In this document: positions 1 through 9,250 of the stretch, in pieces
Layout: each line of letters begins with the position of its first letter
Numbering within the stretch: position 1 is the first letter of the stretch
DNA from: Polynucleobacter sp. AP-Ainpum-60-G11
Lineage (GTDB): Bacteria > Pseudomonadota > Gammaproteobacteria > Burkholderiales > Burkholderiaceae
Direction: 5' to 3'
NCBI RefSeq assembly: GCF_018688375.1
Contig: NZ_CP061318.1
Location: 868,001 to 932,000 of the forward strand
DNA length: 64,000 nt
Program-made: the position numbers and the translations under genes
The notes under the pieces: generated by a model
The model's database searches: none
What the model was told of the DNA's origin: nothing
What the model saw: only the letters and a program-made list of their open reading frames with translations

Positions 1-203
1 GGAATGCTGAATTTGGTAAACCCTCAAATCCCAATTTCTTGCTAAAACCCGCTGAATTACTTGCTTTGGCGCAGCGTTCTGGCCTGAAAGTGATTGCTTA
101 TGAGGATATTTACCTTGATCACCCTAAACCAGCTATGGTTCAGCGGATTTGTGCCGTAAAAGGGCATTTAAAAGGGTTCATTCCGTTACAATTTGGTGGT
201 TAA
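1..203 (+). CDS. C-terminal end of a class I SAM-dependent methyltransferase (partial)
   Basis: An open frame runs in from the left edge (first whole codon at base 3) and stops with TAA at 201-203, giving about 66 residues. The visible part contains [19 protein letters not shown] followed by a YEDIYLD stretch and QRICAVK. This resembles the last strand-helix-strand of small TehB-like class I methyltransferases, where a phrase like 'LL.P.EL' precedes the final strands. The SAM-binding N-terminus lies outside the window, so the family call rests on the tail alone. It ends inside or just before the dapA start region, so the two genes are probably co-transcribed. The substrate cannot be told. Confidence 0.55.
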   Translation, partial: NAEFGKPSNPNFLLKPAELLALAQRSGLKVIAYEDIYLDHPKPAMVQRICAVKGHLKGFIPLQFGG

Positions 204-228
204 CATTCAGATAATTCAGACACATTCA

Positions 229-1152
229 GTGACTACTAAAACATCTTCCCAAGCCAGTAAAAAGCCTATCGCAGGCAGTATGCCTGCCATTGTGACGCCG
301 ATGTTCGAGGATGGAGGTCTGGATTTTCCGGCCTTACGTTCTTTGCTTGATTGGCATGTTGCTGAAGGTTCTGATGGCATCGTGATTGTTGGTACCAGCG
401 GTGAATCCCCAACAGTATCAGTTGAAGAACATTGCGAGTTGATCAAAGTAACAGTCGATCATATTGCTGGGCGTATTCCTGTGATTGCTGGTACTGGAGG
501 AAATTCCACCACTGAGGCAATCGAGTTAACGAATTTTGCTAAGTCCGTTGGTGCTGATGCCAGCCTACAAGTAGTTCCTTATTACAACAAGCCAACGCAA
601 GAGGGCATGTATGTCCACTTCAAGAAAATTGCTGAGTCTGTAGACTTGCCTGTGATCCTGTATAACGTCCCCGGCAGAACAGTGGCCGATCTTGCTGGAG
701 AGACAACAGTCCGCCTGGCTGGCGTTCCTGGAGTCATCGGTATTAAAGATGCCACCGGTAGCATCGAGCGCGGTACTTTATTGTTAGCAGATCTCAAGCG
801 CGCAGGACATGAAGATTTTTCTGTATTTTCAGGTGATGATTTGAGTGCCGCAATGCTCATGCTCATGGGTGGTAAAGGTAATATTTCTGTTACCGCTAAT
901 ATCGCACCCCGATTGATGCATGAGTTGTGTCAGGCTGCAATGTCTGATGATGTTGTGCGAACACGCGCTATTCAATATCAATTACTGGCTGTTCATAAAG
1001 CCATGTTTACCGAGGCAAATCCAATACCCGTGAAATGGGCTCTGCACGAGATGGGCAAAGTCACCGCTGGAATTCGTTTACCTTTAACCCCTTTAAGTGT
1101 TGCTTTGCGTGAACCCTTGAAGACTGCAATGAAACAGGCCGGCTTACTATGA
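229..1152 (+). CDS. dapA: 4-hydroxy-tetrahydrodipicolinate synthase
   Basis: Condenses pyruvate with aspartate semialdehyde in the first committed step of lysine and diaminopimelate synthesis; cytoplasmic. The TIM-barrel family landmarks are present: [10 protein letters not shown] near the start, GTSGESPT, the Tyr of YNVPGRT, and the Schiff-base Lys in GIKDATGS. About 307 residues from a GTG start at 229. The frame is open further up to a TTG at 193, but that start would lie inside the upstream methyltransferase gene; no clear Shine-Dalgarno decides between them. The stop overlaps the next start as ATGA, so dapA and bamC are translationally coupled. Confidence 0.95.
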   Translation: MTTKTSSQASKKPIAGSMPAIVTPMFEDGGLDFPALRSLLDWHVAEGSDGIVIVGTSGESPTVSVEEHCELIKVTVDHIAGRIPVIAGTGGNSTTEAIELTNFAKSVGADASLQVVPYYNKPTQEGMYVHFKKIAESVDLPVILYNVPGRTVADLAGETTVRLAGVPGVIGIKDATGSIERGTLLLADLKRAGHEDFSVFSGDDLSAAMLMLMGGKGNISVTANIAPRLMHELCQAAMSDDVVRTRAIQYQLLAVHKAMFTEANPIPVKWALHEMGKVTAGIRLPLTPLSVALREPLKTAMKQAGLL

Positions 1153-2297
1153 TGAATTTGATGCAACTCTTGCGCCAACACTGCGCAGCTTTATTAATCC
1201 TATCTCTAACAAGCCTTGCTTTGCTTGGATGCAAATCATTAGGTACTAACGACACAGTTGATTACAAGACTACAGGTGCAGTGCGTGGTCCGAACTTATC
1301 TTATCCGCCGGATCTCATCACAGCGCAGGCTGATCGTCGCTACATCGTTCAGGATGGTTCTGCCACGATGTCTGAGTACAACGCTGCCGTTAAAAAATCA
1401 GTCCAGACCCGCAAGAGCGTGATGACCGGTATTCCGGGCATGCGTATTGCGCGTGATGGCGAGCGTCGTTGGCTTGTAGTTGAAAAGCCAGCCCCCGAAC
1501 TCTACCCGCAAATTAAAGATTTTTGGCAAGAGAATGGTTTCCTATTGGTGATTGACTCACCATCAACCGGTATCATGGAGACTGATTGGGCAGAAAATCG
1601 TGCTAAGGTTTCTCAAGATTTTATTCGCAAAGCTCTTGGAAGTGCCTTGGACTCAATATATGATACCGGCGAAAGAGATCGCTACAAAACACGTTTGGAA
1701 GTTAGCGGTGCCAATCAGACGGAAATCTTTATTACCCAACGCGGTGCAATTGAGAAGTGCGTTAGCGATAACAGTGGTGCCTGCAACTACACTATCTGGG
1801 AGTCTCGACCGAATGATCCTGAGCTCGAGGCAGCATTTCTAGCGCGTTTGATGGAGCGTTTGGGTATGACTCAAGAAATGGCTAAGGCTCAAGTTGCTGC
1901 GCCATTGGGCCCTAAAACTCCAAAAGCAAAATTAGTTCAAGAGGGTGTGAATGCTGCCCATATTGAAATAGCCGCTGGCTTTGATCGTGCCTGGCGTGAC
2001 ACAGGCCTCGCCTTGGATCGCTCTAACTTTACTGTTGAAGATCGTAACCGTGCAAATGGTGTTTACTACGTGCGCTACGTGAATCCCAAAGACTTGGGTG
2101 ATACCAAAGGATTCTTTTCAAACCTCTTTAGTAGTAAAGATGATTCCAGCCTGAAGGCTAAGAAATATCTCGTCCTGGTTAAATCAACTGGGGATAATTC
2201 TTCAAGCATCTACGTTCAAGACGCGGATGGTAAGCCAGAAAATACTGCAGCCGGTTTACAGCTCCTCACCTTGCTTACGGAGCAAATGGCTAGGTAA
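1149..2297 (+). CDS. bamC: Outer membrane protein assembly factor BamC (lipoprotein)
   Basis: Lipoprotein of the BAM complex that helps insert beta-barrel proteins into the outer membrane. The N-terminus has a hydrophobic stretch ending in the lipobox LLGC (Cys about residue 28), followed by a Tyr/Pro-rich region with PPDL as in BamC N-terminal tails. Two repeated alpha/beta segments follow, each with a '[17 protein letters not shown]'-like or '[20 protein letters not shown]'-like core, fitting the two helix-grip domains of the family. Length 382 aa is normal. It overlaps the dapA stop by four bases; dapA-bamC linkage is a classic proteobacterial arrangement. A bidirectional terminator follows. 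Confidence 0.9.
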   Translation: MMNLMQLLRQHCAALLILSLTSLALLGCKSLGTNDTVDYKTTGAVRGPNLSYPPDLITAQADRRYIVQDGSATMSEYNAAVKKSVQTRKSVMTGIPGMRIARDGERRWLVVEKPAPELYPQIKDFWQENGFLLVIDSPSTGIMETDWAENRAKVSQDFIRKALGSALDSIYDTGERDRYKTRLEVSGANQTEIFITQRGAIEKCVSDNSGACNYTIWESRPNDPELEAAFLARLMERLGMTQEMAKAQVAAPLGPKTPKAKLVQEGVNAAHIEIAAGFDRAWRDTGLALDRSNFTVEDRNRANGVYYVRYVNPKDLGDTKGFFSNLFSSKDDSSLKAKKYLVLVKSTGDNSSSIYVQDADGKPENTAAGLQLLTLLTEQMAR

Positions 2298-2326
2298 GTT
2301 ATCGAGTTACACAAACTCTGGACGAT

Positions 2327-2353
2327 AAAAAAGCCGCTATTAGCGGCTTTTTT
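2327..2353. terminator. Bidirectional intrinsic terminator between bamC and the small lipoprotein gene
   Basis: AAGCCGCT and AGCGGCTT form a perfect stem with a tiny AT-type loop. An A-run precedes it and a T-run follows it, so it can end transcripts from both converging genes. Confidence 0.9.
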
Positions 2354-2369
2354 CTCTTCAAGAAGAAGA

Positions 2370-2552
2370 TTACTTCTTAGCGTCAGCAGCAGGAGCAGCA
2401 GCAGGAGCAGCAGGAGCAGCAGCAGGAGCGTCAGCAGCTGGAGCAGCAGCAGGAGCAGCAGGAGCAGCTTCTACAGGTTTTGCTTCTTCTTTCTTACCGC
2501 AAGCGGCCAAAGCGATTGCCAACATTGCTACGAGTGCGAGTGACTTCTTCAT
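2370..2552 (-). CDS. Small Ala/Pro-rich lipoprotein
   Basis: A 60-residue protein with a basic start (MKKS), a hydrophobic helix and the lipobox LAAC at about residue 18, so it should be exported and lipid-anchored. After GKKEEAKPVE the rest is low complexity, with two identical 13-residue blocks APAAPAAAPAADA (residues 30-42 and 46-58) ending in KK. Such Ala/Pro tails can span the periplasm or interact with peptidoglycan, but no function can be assigned. It has a good Shine-Dalgarno (GAGGAA), its own likely promoter and a strong terminator, which suggests a well-expressed single-gene unit. Confidence 0.85.
   Translation of the reverse strand: MKKSLALVAMLAIALAACGKKEEAKPVEAAPAAPAAAPAADAPAAAPAAPAAAPAADAKK
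2379..2465 (-). repeat. Two-copy 48-nt-period coding repeat
   Basis: Bases 2427-2465 and 2379-2417 encode the same 13 residues, APAAPAAAPAADA, with a period of 16 codons. The DNA is almost entirely gcagca/ggagca triplets on the plus strand, so copy-number change by slippage is likely among strains. Confidence 0.8.
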
Positions 2553-2576
2553 TTGTAATTTCCTCTAAAAAAAATC

Positions 2577-2596
2577 ATTAATAACCGGTTATTAAT
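2577..2596. promoter_or_regulatory. Perfect 20-bp palindrome in the leader of the small lipoprotein gene
   Basis: ATTAATAACC is followed directly by its reverse complement GGTTATTAAT. It lies 25-44 bases upstream of the lipoprotein start and downstream of the likely promoter. It could be an operator for a dimeric regulator or, less likely because it has no loop, an RNA structure. Confidence 0.6.
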
Positions 2597-2640
2597 ACAA
2601 GGAAGGTACAGGGTTACCCCTTAAGTACTTTCTAGTATTC

Positions 2641-2646
2641 ATTATA
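2641..2646 (-). promoter_or_regulatory. Candidate -10 element (TATAAT) for the small lipoprotein gene
   Basis: Read on the minus strand the hexamer is exactly TATAAT. It lies about 90 bases upstream of the ATG and just past the stop of the preceding minus-strand gene. The -35 about 17 bases upstream (TCTAGC or the overlapping TTCTAG) is weak. The predicted leader of about 80 bases holds the 20-bp palindrome. Confidence 0.5.
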
Positions 2647-2664
2647 GCTATCTTCCGATCAGAG

Positions 2665-3891
2665 CTAGAAAACCAGCCAACCAGCTTCAAACGCCTCAAA
2701 AAGGCTATTATTTGCCACAATTTCGCCTATGGCACCCTTAAATTCCTTCTTTGCAGCCAGTGATTGCCAAGCCTTTTGTGTCTTGCCGGTTTGTCCGCTC
2801 GTTACTTCTTCGCCATTGCAATAAATCTGAGGACCCAAGGCGATCAATCTGGTTTGGGGGTGTGGTCGCAAGGATTGCTTACTCAGTCGGCGCTGAAATT
2901 CCTTAGCTGAAAGATCATTTGACGTGCCATCAAAGTAAGCTTGGGGTTTTGGCTCACTCAGATATGCGGCAATGCCAGGCAGAAACGTCTCTACACGATC
3001 TAGCTTCAAACCTTTTAATTTTTGTGACAGCTGTTTAATAATTTCTTCTGGTAGTTGCTCAGCTGAATCTGTCGCTCCTTGTTGTGGGTCGGCAAAACGC
3101 TTTTCTAGCCCTGGAATATCTTCAAGTGATTCAGCTAATCGCCACAAACCTTCTTGTAAGATTTCTTTATAACTTTGCGCTCTAAATCCAACTGACCAGG
3201 TTTGGCAACCAGCGTCTAAAGCAATGCCATCATGAGCAACATGCGGTGGTAAATACAGCATGTCTCCTGGCTCCAGATCCCACTCCTGCTCAACTTGAAA
3301 ATGTTTTAGGATCTTCAGAGGCAAATCAGGGCTCAGGCTCAAATCCTTTTGTTCTGAAATGCGCCAGCGCCTGCGACCCGACATCTGAATGAGAAACACG
3401 TCATAGGAATCAAAGTGAGGGCCAACGCCACCGCCGCGACCTGCAATGCTAATCATTAAGTCATCTAAGCGCGCGTCTGGAATAAAGCGGAACCAGGAGA
3501 GAATTGTTGCAGCGGCAGGGTGTCTTGCTTCCATGCCTTGCAGTAGGAGGGTCCAGTCCCGTGACTCGAGTGAAGGGATGGATCTCTTTTTAAATGGACC
3601 ATCTGAAAAGGACCAAGGATTAGCTTGAATTAATCTGGATTCAACTACGTCATTACCCGATATGTTGAAAAGCTCTTCTGCTGATATTGGGCTAGAGATG
3701 GGCTTCCCCGTCTGCTTGGCAAGTTCAAAAGCAGGGATGGCGCCGCGCACTAAAAGCGGTTTTTTATGCCAATAGGTTTTCATGAACTGTTGCGGGCTAT
3801 TGCCCCCCAGAAGCGCCCATGGCTGATCTAGCAGAAGATTTTGGGGCGCCTGCGGTGGCTCGTAGGGCTTGCTCAAGTAAAATGCTGTCAT
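2665..3891 (-). CDS. roxA: Cupin/JmjC-type ribosomal oxygenase (uL16 arginine 3-hydroxylase family)
   Basis: Fe(II)/2-oxoglutarate oxygenase of the YcfD/RoxA type, which in E. coli hydroxylates an arginine of ribosomal protein L16. Visible landmarks: an N-terminal FMKTYWHKKPLLVRGA segment typical of the family, the metal-binding HFD in GVGPHFDSYDVFLIQ, the RRRWRIS strand, and a distal His in MLYLPPHVAHDG. A winged-helix-like C-terminal part follows. I chose MTAFYLSK (3891) because the longer start at 3918 would overlap the divergent isomerase start; 408 aa results, a little longer than YcfD (373). The exact substrate is inferred from the family. Confidence 0.85.
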   Translation of the reverse strand: MTAFYLSKPYEPPQAPQNLLLDQPWALLGGNSPQQFMKTYWHKKPLLVRGAIPAFELAKQTGKPISSPISAEELFNISGNDVVESRLIQANPWSFSDGPFKKRSIPSLESRDWTLLLQGMEARHPAAATILSWFRFIPDARLDDLMISIAGRGGGVGPHFDSYDVFLIQMSGRRRWRISEQKDLSLSPDLPLKILKHFQVEQEWDLEPGDMLYLPPHVAHDGIALDAGCQTWSVGFRAQSYKEILQEGLWRLAESLEDIPGLEKRFADPQQGATDSAEQLPEEIIKQLSQKLKGLKLDRVETFLPGIAAYLSEPKPQAYFDGTSNDLSAKEFQRRLSKQSLRPHPQTRLIALGPQIYCNGEEVTSGQTGKTQKAWQSLAAKKEFKGAIGEIVANNSLFEAFEAGWLVF

Positions 3892-3917
3892 ATAAGTAAA
3901 AAGCTGTTTAAAACACA

Positions 3918-4535
3918 ATGTCGAATGAATTACGCATGAAGATCGAAAAAAATACCGTTGTATCCCTGCGCTACAAATTAACAGATGCGCAAAACAATAT
4001 TATCGAGGAACCGGATTCTCCGATGGTATACCTGCACGGCGGTTATGAGGGCACTTTTCCGAAGATTGAAACTTTGCTCGATGGTCAAGACGTTGGTTAC
4101 GAAGCAACCATTCAACTTGAGCCTAATGAGGCCTTTGGCGAGTACGATCCCGAGTTATTGAAGATTGAGCCTCGTGCGCGCTTTCCTGAGCCCTTGGAAG
4201 TAGGTATGCAATTTGAGGGCGTGCCCGATGCTGAAGAGGAAGAGCTTGATCCTAGCGATGCCGATGATGAACCTTTGATTTATACCGTTACCGATGTGGC
4301 TGATAGCCAAGTAGTTTTAGATGGCAATCACCCGCTGGCTGGTATGGCCCTGCGATTTTGGGTACAAGTAGAAGACATTCGTGCCGCTACTGATGAGGAA
4401 ATTGAAAATCGCCATCCTGAGGGCGCTGAAGCATTCGCATTTGGAATGCCAGATGATTCCGATGATGAAGATGAGGATGATGAAATCCTAGGCGGTATTA
4501 CTGATGCCGGTAGTTCATCACCAACCTTGCACTAA
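3918..4535 (+). CDS. SlyD-type FKBP peptidyl-prolyl cis-trans isomerase
   Basis: Proline isomerase and chaperone. The FKBP core is split by an insert-in-flap domain as in SlyD: VSLRYKLTDA, then LLDGQDVGYEATIQLEP, EAFGEYD and the closing DGNHPLAGMALRFWVQV. Two features differ from E. coli SlyD. The flap carries an acidic insertion (EEEELDPSDADDE, about residues 110-122), and the C-terminal tail is Asp/Glu-rich instead of His-rich, so the nickel-binding tail is missing. Start at 3918 or at MKIEK (3936). It is convergent with cysE, whose stop is two bases away, and divergent from the oxygenase with a very short shared promoter region. Confidence 0.9.
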   Translation: MSNELRMKIEKNTVVSLRYKLTDAQNNIIEEPDSPMVYLHGGYEGTFPKIETLLDGQDVGYEATIQLEPNEAFGEYDPELLKIEPRARFPEPLEVGMQFEGVPDAEEEELDPSDADDEPLIYTVTDVADSQVVLDGNHPLAGMALRFWVQVEDIRAATDEEIENRHPEGAEAFAFGMPDDSDDEDEDDEILGGITDAGSSSPTLH

Positions 4536-4536
4536 A

Positions 4537-5304
4537 TTACTCTTTAAGCCACTCTTTTAAGGCACCTAGATCGCGCGTGGTATCGCTTGATCCGCTGGCA
4601 TCCGATGCTGGCATATTGCTGAGCTTTGCTAGCGCCTTTTCAAGGCTAGCAATTTTGGCCTCTTGCTCCAAAGTTGCATCAATCAAACCTTTTAGTGCCA
4701 TGGAGACGGGATCATCTACATTTGGCGTTACACCATAAGCTGAAAAATATTCTTTAACTTTGCTGTCAGGCTTGCTTGCCTGAGGTAAGTCAGGATGCAA
4801 AATGCGTGCGGGTATTCCGACTGCAGTTGCACCAGCGGGGATTTCTTTTAGCACTACTGCATTTGATCCAACGCGAGCGCCGTCTCCCACGGTAAAGCCA
4901 CCCAGAACTTTGGCTCCTGCACTAATGACAACACCTTTGCCTAAAGTAGGGTGACGTTTCACCCCTTTGTATAAAGAGGTTCCGCCTAAAGTGACGCCTT
5001 GATAGATGGTGCAGTCATCACCGATTTCAGTAGTCTCTCCAATCACAATGCCAAGACCGTGGTCCAAAAATACCCGACGACCAATCTTGGCTCCAGGATG
5101 AATTTCAATGCCGGTAATAAAGCGAGCCAGCATCGACAGGAGTCGAGCAATCCATTTCAGACCCATATTCCACAAGCCATGTGAGGCTCGATGTATCCAT
5201 ACGGCATGCAAACCTGGATAGCAAGTGATGACCTCGAGACGATTTCTCGCGGCGGGGTCGCGAACAATAATGGAGTCGACTTGGTCGAAAAGCGAATTAA
5301 ACAT
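4537..5304 (-). CDS. cysE: Serine O-acetyltransferase
   Basis: Makes O-acetylserine from serine and acetyl-CoA for cysteine synthesis. The left-handed beta-helix hexapeptide region is clear ([48 protein letters not shown]), with the catalytic-site Asp and His in LDHGLG. The N-terminal part [20 protein letters not shown] matches the short Burkholderiales CysE type. At 255 aa it has a C-terminal extension with a helix ([18 protein letters not shown]) of coiled-coil character. About 30 bases downstream of trmJ on the same strand, so the two may be co-transcribed. Confidence 0.93.
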   Translation of the reverse strand: MFNSLFDQVDSIIVRDPAARNRLEVITCYPGLHAVWIHRASHGLWNMGLKWIARLLSMLARFITGIEIHPGAKIGRRVFLDHGLGIVIGETTEIGDDCTIYQGVTLGGTSLYKGVKRHPTLGKGVVISAGAKVLGGFTVGDGARVGSNAVVLKEIPAGATAVGIPARILHPDLPQASKPDSKVKEYFSAYGVTPNVDDPVSMALKGLIDATLEQEAKIASLEKALAKLSNMPASDASGSSDTTRDLGALKEWLKE

Positions 5305-5333
5305 GCATCGATTTTAACGGGTAAAGGCCAAAT

Positions 5334-6083
5334 TTATTTTCTTAAGAGCATCTGCTTGGCAATGCCACGCAGAAGGTCGATTTCTTCTTTGTGAAGACGC
5401 GTTCTTGCAAATAGCGCTTGTAAGCGAGGCATGAGCTTCTTTGGATTGGATGGATCAAGGTAGCCAATCGCCTCCAGTCCTTCGCGCCAGTGCTCCAACA
5501 TGGCAGCCACCGCTGCTGGGTCCGCAAAATCGACCGGTTCTAAATTGCCGCCCAAAGGTGCAGAGTCTGAATCTTCGCTTAGAGACTCTCTAAGTGTGAA
5601 GGCGCAAACCATCAGCGCTTGAGCAAGGTTCAGCGAGGGATACAGTGGATTTGCATCAAGCCATACTCGGTGAGTGCAAAGTGATAGATGGCGGTTATCG
5701 AGCCCGGTTCGCTCTGGACCAAATAGTAGGGCAACCCTCTGCTTACCTTCAATAGCCGCCTGTATTAGGGGGCGTGCATCTTGCCAATTTAAGGCCGGTG
5801 GCCCAAATTCACGATCGCGGCTAGTGAGCCCCAGGACAAGTGCACAGTCTTGCACGGCAGATTCTAGGGAGGCAGATTCTTGGCTAGATTCCAAGATATC
5901 AGCAGCTCCGCTGGCCAGGGCTATTGCCTCAGGTGCCTGGGCAACCCCTGTAATTTTTGGGGAAATTAGCCGCAGATCCTTAAACCCCATGGTTTTGAGT
6001 GCGCGTGCAGCCGAACCGACATTTCCGGGGTGGCTGGTTTCAACTAGGACCCAGCGAATTAACTGTGCTTGCGCGGTATTCAT
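5334..6083 (-). CDS. trmJ: tRNA (cytidine/uridine-2'-O-)-methyltransferase TrmJ
   Basis: SPOUT-class RNA methylase acting on position 32 of certain tRNAs. Family motifs: WVLVETSHPGNVGSAARALK at the N-terminus, ALVLGLTSRDR, LLFGPERTGLDN (motif 2, SAM knot) and YPSLNLAQAL (motif 3). The C-terminal helical domain contains RLHKEEIDLLRGI, the usual dimer/tRNA-binding end of TrmJ. Length 249 aa is normal. It sits upstream of cysE on the same strand and is divergent from suhB, a pairing common in betaproteobacteria. Confidence 0.92.
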   Translation of the reverse strand: MNTAQAQLIRWVLVETSHPGNVGSAARALKTMGFKDLRLISPKITGVAQAPEAIALASGAADILESSQESASLESAVQDCALVLGLTSRDREFGPPALNWQDARPLIQAAIEGKQRVALLFGPERTGLDNRHLSLCTHRVWLDANPLYPSLNLAQALMVCAFTLRESLSEDSDSAPLGGNLEPVDFADPAAVAAMLEHWREGLEAIGYLDPSNPKKLMPRLQALFARTRLHKEEIDLLRGIAKQMLLRK

Positions 6084-6107
6084 ATCAACAGGAATTCTCT
6101 AGAGGCT

Positions 6108-6137
6108 TTGGAGATCAAATGAGCAATCGTTTAGAAT
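6108..6137 (+). promoter_or_regulatory. Candidate sigma70 promoter for suhB
   Basis: TTGGAG (6108-6113) and TAGAAT (6132-6137) are separated by 18 bases, about 77 bases upstream of the chosen suhB start. Fits in number and spacing but is not tested. Confidence 0.45.
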
Positions 6138-6213
6138 CAGGGTGTTAGCTCCTTATTGTCCTGCAGTTTGCAATTTGGTGAGCTTGTTCTTATTTAATTT
6201 GTCCATCAATACT

Positions 6214-7002
6214 ATGCATCCCATGTTAAATGTGGCCGTTAAGGCTGCCCGTCGTGCCGGAACCGTGATTAATAGAGCTTCTCTCAATTTAGAGCGTCTC
6301 CAGGTTGACCGCAAACAACATAATGACTTTGTAACCGAGGTGGACAGACAGGCTGAAGCGGCCATTATTGAAACGCTCAGCGAAGCTTATCCAACGCATG
6401 GCTTTTTAGCTGAAGAGACTGGTGCTCAAAATGCGGATGCTGAAAACGTATGGATCATCGATCCCTTAGATGGCACAACGAACTTTATCCATGGTTTCCC
6501 GCAATATGCAGTTTCGATTGCTCTGTCAGTGAATGGTGTAACCCAGCAAGCTGTAGTGTATGACCCAACTCGCGACGAACTTTTTACCGCTACACGAGGT
6601 GCGGGTGCCTATCTAGATCGTCGGCGTTTACGTGTCGCGACTCAAGATCGTCTAGCTAATTCTTTGCTGGGCACTGGCTTTCCTTATCGCGAAGATCAGG
6701 ACTTGGAAAAGTATTTAAAAATCTTTGCAGACATGTCACGTAATTGCGCTGGTCTGCGTCGTCCAGGTGCCGCATCTTTAGATTTAGCCTACGTTGCAGC
6801 TGGTCGTTACGATGGATTTTTTGAGAGCGATCTCAAGCCATGGGATATGGCTGCAGGCGCTTTATTAATTACTGAGGCTGGTGGCCTAATCGGTAATTAC
6901 CGTGGTGAAGAAGGTTTCTTGCAAAGCGGTGAAGTGATGTGTGCGAACCCACGCATCTTTGCACAAATGGTGCAGTGCCTGTCTAAATACTCAAGCTGCT
7001 AA
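6214..7002 (+). CDS. suhB: Inositol-1-monophosphatase family protein SuhB
   Basis: Mg-dependent phosphatase that also serves as an antitermination factor for rRNA transcription in enterobacteria. The metal and phosphate motifs are intact: [28 protein letters not shown](I)HG and [18 protein letters not shown] start at [16 protein letters not shown] (6214), which matches the usual SuhB start; the frame stays open to a GTG at 6142 but that 24-residue extension is hydrophobic and not typical. 262 aa. Divergent from trmJ and convergent with lpxH. Confidence 0.93.
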   Translation: MHPMLNVAVKAARRAGTVINRASLNLERLQVDRKQHNDFVTEVDRQAEAAIIETLSEAYPTHGFLAEETGAQNADAENVWIIDPLDGTTNFIHGFPQYAVSIALSVNGVTQQAVVYDPTRDELFTATRGAGAYLDRRRLRVATQDRLANSLLGTGFPYREDQDLEKYLKIFADMSRNCAGLRRPGAASLDLAYVAAGRYDGFFESDLKPWDMAAGALLITEAGGLIGNYRGEEGFLQSGEVMCANPRIFAQMVQCLSKYSSC

Positions 7003-7015
7003 ATTCAGTAGGTGA

Positions 7016-7804
7016 TTAAGCTTTAATCAAATCGGTGTAATGCACACCGTTTTGATTAATGAGTAATGCACTTGCGCGTGGTCGCCCACTCTCTGGGTGA
7101 TCTAAATCCCAATCTGACAGTACCCAGCGTTGCCATGTTTGGTCTATCAGATGTTCCTCATGATGTTTGGGTAGATGGGTGTGACCATGAATCAACTGAT
7201 TTCCGGCCTGATCTCTTAAGACTGCAGCACAGGCTGCAAGGGTGACATCTGTTTTGGCTTGTGCACCATCGACGGCAGAGTTCATCGCACGTTGGTATTG
7301 CACGCCACTATTGCTACGCAGTTGATTGGCAATCGAGCGACGCCAATTCAGAGGCAATCTCAAGAATAGTTTTTGGATCCATGGTTTGCGAACCCACCCG
7401 CGGAAAGCTTGATAGCCAATGTCAGCCGTACACAGTGAGTCACCGTGACACAGCACATACTCAGAGCCGGCAACATTGATTTTGCTTGGATCAGTCAATA
7501 AGGTCATGCCGGTTTTACTCAAGAAATGCTTGCCGACTAAAAAATCTCTATTGCCATGAAGGTAATAGGTTTTGACTTTGGTAGAAAGTGTTGCGAGCGC
7601 ATGTTTTACTTCTTGTTGAAAGGGTGAGTGTAGGGCGGCATCGTCACCAACCCAATACTCAAATAAGTCACCCAAGATGAATACGGCTTCTACCTTAGGC
7701 GCATCTTTCTCACAAAAATCGAAGAATCGTTGCGCCGTCAAGGGCATTGACGGCGTGAGATGTAAATCCGAAATGAGCAGCGCGCTCGCGTATTGCGGAA
7801 TCAT
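7016..7804 (-). CDS. lpxH: UDP-2,3-diacylglucosamine diphosphatase
   Basis: Lipid A pathway enzyme that cleaves UDP-2,3-diacylglucosamine to lipid X and UMP at the inner membrane. The calcineurin-like metallophosphatase signature is complete: LISDLHL, ILGDLFEYWVGDD, HGNRDF, CHGDSLC and HGHTHLP. 262 aa. Its start shares a base with the stop of ppiB (7804), the two genes forming a tight pair; ppiB-lpxH linkage is conserved in many proteobacteria. A small 7-bp inverted repeat (7013-7029) covers its stop codon. Confidence 0.95.
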   Translation of the reverse strand: MIPQYASALLISDLHLTPSMPLTAQRFFDFCEKDAPKVEAVFILGDLFEYWVGDDAALHSPFQQEVKHALATLSTKVKTYYLHGNRDFLVGKHFLSKTGMTLLTDPSKINVAGSEYVLCHGDSLCTADIGYQAFRGWVRKPWIQKLFLRLPLNWRRSIANQLRSNSGVQYQRAMNSAVDGAQAKTDVTLAACAAVLRDQAGNQLIHGHTHLPKHHEEHLIDQTWQRWVLSDWDLDHPESGRPRASALLINQNGVHYTDLIKA

Positions 7805-8304
7805 TACTCGAGAACCGTTGCCTTTTCAATAACAACGTCTTCTGCAGGAACATCTTGATGAAATCCAGAGTTACCAGTCTTCACTTTGCGGATGACATCA
7901 ACCACATCAAGACCATCAGTCACCTTGCCAAAAACAGCATAACCCCAGCCTTGGGCGTTTGGAGCGGTATGGTTTAAAAAATCATTGTCATTTACGTTAA
8001 TAAAAAATTGGGCTGTTGCAGAGTGTGGGTCGCTGGTGCGGGCCATCGCCACTGTGCCACGTTCATTTTTGAGGCCATTATTTGCCTCATTCTCAATTTG
8101 AGCGCCAGAAGATTTTTCTTTGAGGCCAGCAGTCATGCCGCCGCCTTGAATCATAAAATTATCAATCACGCGATGAAAAATGGTGCCATCGTAGTGACCA
8201 CTTTTTACATACTCTAAAAAGTTCGCTACAGTCTTTGGCGCTTTAGCCGCATCTAGTGTGAGGGTGATATCGCCCTTGTTGGTTTTGAGTAAAACTTGAG
8301 CCAT
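7804..8304 (-). CDS. ppiB: Cyclophilin-type peptidyl-prolyl cis-trans isomerase B
   Basis: Cytoplasmic proline isomerase. It has no signal peptide ([15 protein letters not shown]), and shows the cyclophilin core [13 protein letters not shown] with the catalytic Arg, [20 protein letters not shown] and [16 protein letters not shown]. 166 aa, normal for PpiB. Co-directional with and overlapping lpxH. The preceding TPR lipoprotein gene in the same direction lies about 46 bases upstream, so it may share a transcript. Confidence 0.95.
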   Translation of the reverse strand: MAQVLLKTNKGDITLTLDAAKAPKTVANFLEYVKSGHYDGTIFHRVIDNFMIQGGGMTAGLKEKSSGAQIENEANNGLKNERGTVAMARTSDPHSATAQFFINVNDNDFLNHTAPNAQGWGYAVFGKVTDGLDVVDVIRKVKTGNSGFHQDVPAEDVVIEKATVLE

Positions 8305-8350
8305 GATGAATTAACTTTCTGGTGAGTTAGTAGATAAAAACAGTAAAAAA

Positions 8351-9190
8351 TTATTTGGATTCTGGTGCCGCTGGAGCGGTTGGTGCGGCTGGCGCAGCCA
8401 CCTTTTTAGGTGGCTTTAGTATTTCCATTAAAGCTTTTGCACGGTTGGTGTACTGGCGCTGATTCAGTGCTGCATCTTTTGCGGCATTGTCATAAGCCTG
8501 TGCCCCAAGCCGAATATAGACTTCGCCTAAGTTGGCTGAGGCAACTGTGTAAGTGGGGCGCAACTTTAAGGCGAGCTCTAAATAATCTCGCGCTTCAATC
8601 CAATTGCCTTGATTTGCTGCTAGTGCTGCCAAGTTGTTATAAGGCTCAGGTAGTTCTGGAAACTGCTGGGTAATTTCAATCAAGGTCTTTTTAGCTGGGC
8701 CCCACTGGCGGAGTTCAATCTGTATGCGCGCTTTAAGGTAACGAAGTTGAACATTGCCTGGGGTTTTCTTGAGGCGTTGATCAATTTGGTCAATGGCTTC
8801 TAGATATTTTTTAGCTTTAACAAGCTTTTCGATATCTGATGGAACACCATTTTTAGTGACCGGATCCGGCTCAATAATTAAAAACGAAAGAAATGGAACG
8901 GCTACAGAGTCTGAGAGCTCAGAGTTGAACTGATCATATCCAGCGTCATTCCCAGCTAGTCTCGGGGGGTCATTGGGACCATATGAGCCCAAATAGGGTG
9001 CTTGAGTACCTTGTGCTGTAGCAGGAGCGCTATTTAGAGCCTTGATTTCAGCGTCTGCCAGCTGTTGACCAGGGGTGCTGCAGCCCACAAGTGTTATGGC
9101 GGTAAATATAGTGCTCAAGCCAGCTAAATGGGCTGGACGTACTGAAAAAAGGTTAACTGGCATAGGGGGTGGGGTGAAAAACGGGCTCAT
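8351..9190 (-). CDS. Tetratricopeptide-repeat lipoprotein of unknown function
   Basis: A protein of up to 279 aa with an N-terminal hydrophobic segment and the lipobox TLVGC (Cys about residue 37), so it is probably lipid-anchored on the periplasmic side. [10 protein letters not shown] at 9163 is an alternative start that gives a more normal signal peptide. From about residue 115 onward it has TPR-like helices ([53 protein letters not shown]). The C-terminus is Ala/Pro/Lys-rich. It precedes ppiB-lpxH and is divergent from cysS. In related bacteria such genes stand beside cysS, but the role is not known. Confidence 0.8.
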   Translation of the reverse strand: MSPFFTPPPMPVNLFSVRPAHLAGLSTIFTAITLVGCSTPGQQLADAEIKALNSAPATAQGTQAPYLGSYGPNDPPRLAGNDAGYDQFNSELSDSVAVPFLSFLIIEPDPVTKNGVPSDIEKLVKAKKYLEAIDQIDQRLKKTPGNVQLRYLKARIQIELRQWGPAKKTLIEITQQFPELPEPYNNLAALAANQGNWIEARDYLELALKLRPTYTVASANLGEVYIRLGAQAYDNAAKDAALNQRQYTNRAKALMEILKPPKKVAAPAAPTAPAAPESK

Positions 9191-9250
9191 TCGATATACT
9201 CAGCGCTCAGTCTAACAAATTGGCGCTACTTGCCCACCTTTATAGCCCCT

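Noticed and set aside
5674..6102. A 142-codon plus-strand frame opposite trmJ
   Set aside because: Lies over conserved TrmJ motifs in the opposite strand and has no family look.
7013..7029. TGATTAA-GCT-TTAATCA inverted repeat between suhB and lpxH
   Set aside because: AT-only short stem with no T-run; too weak to call a terminator.
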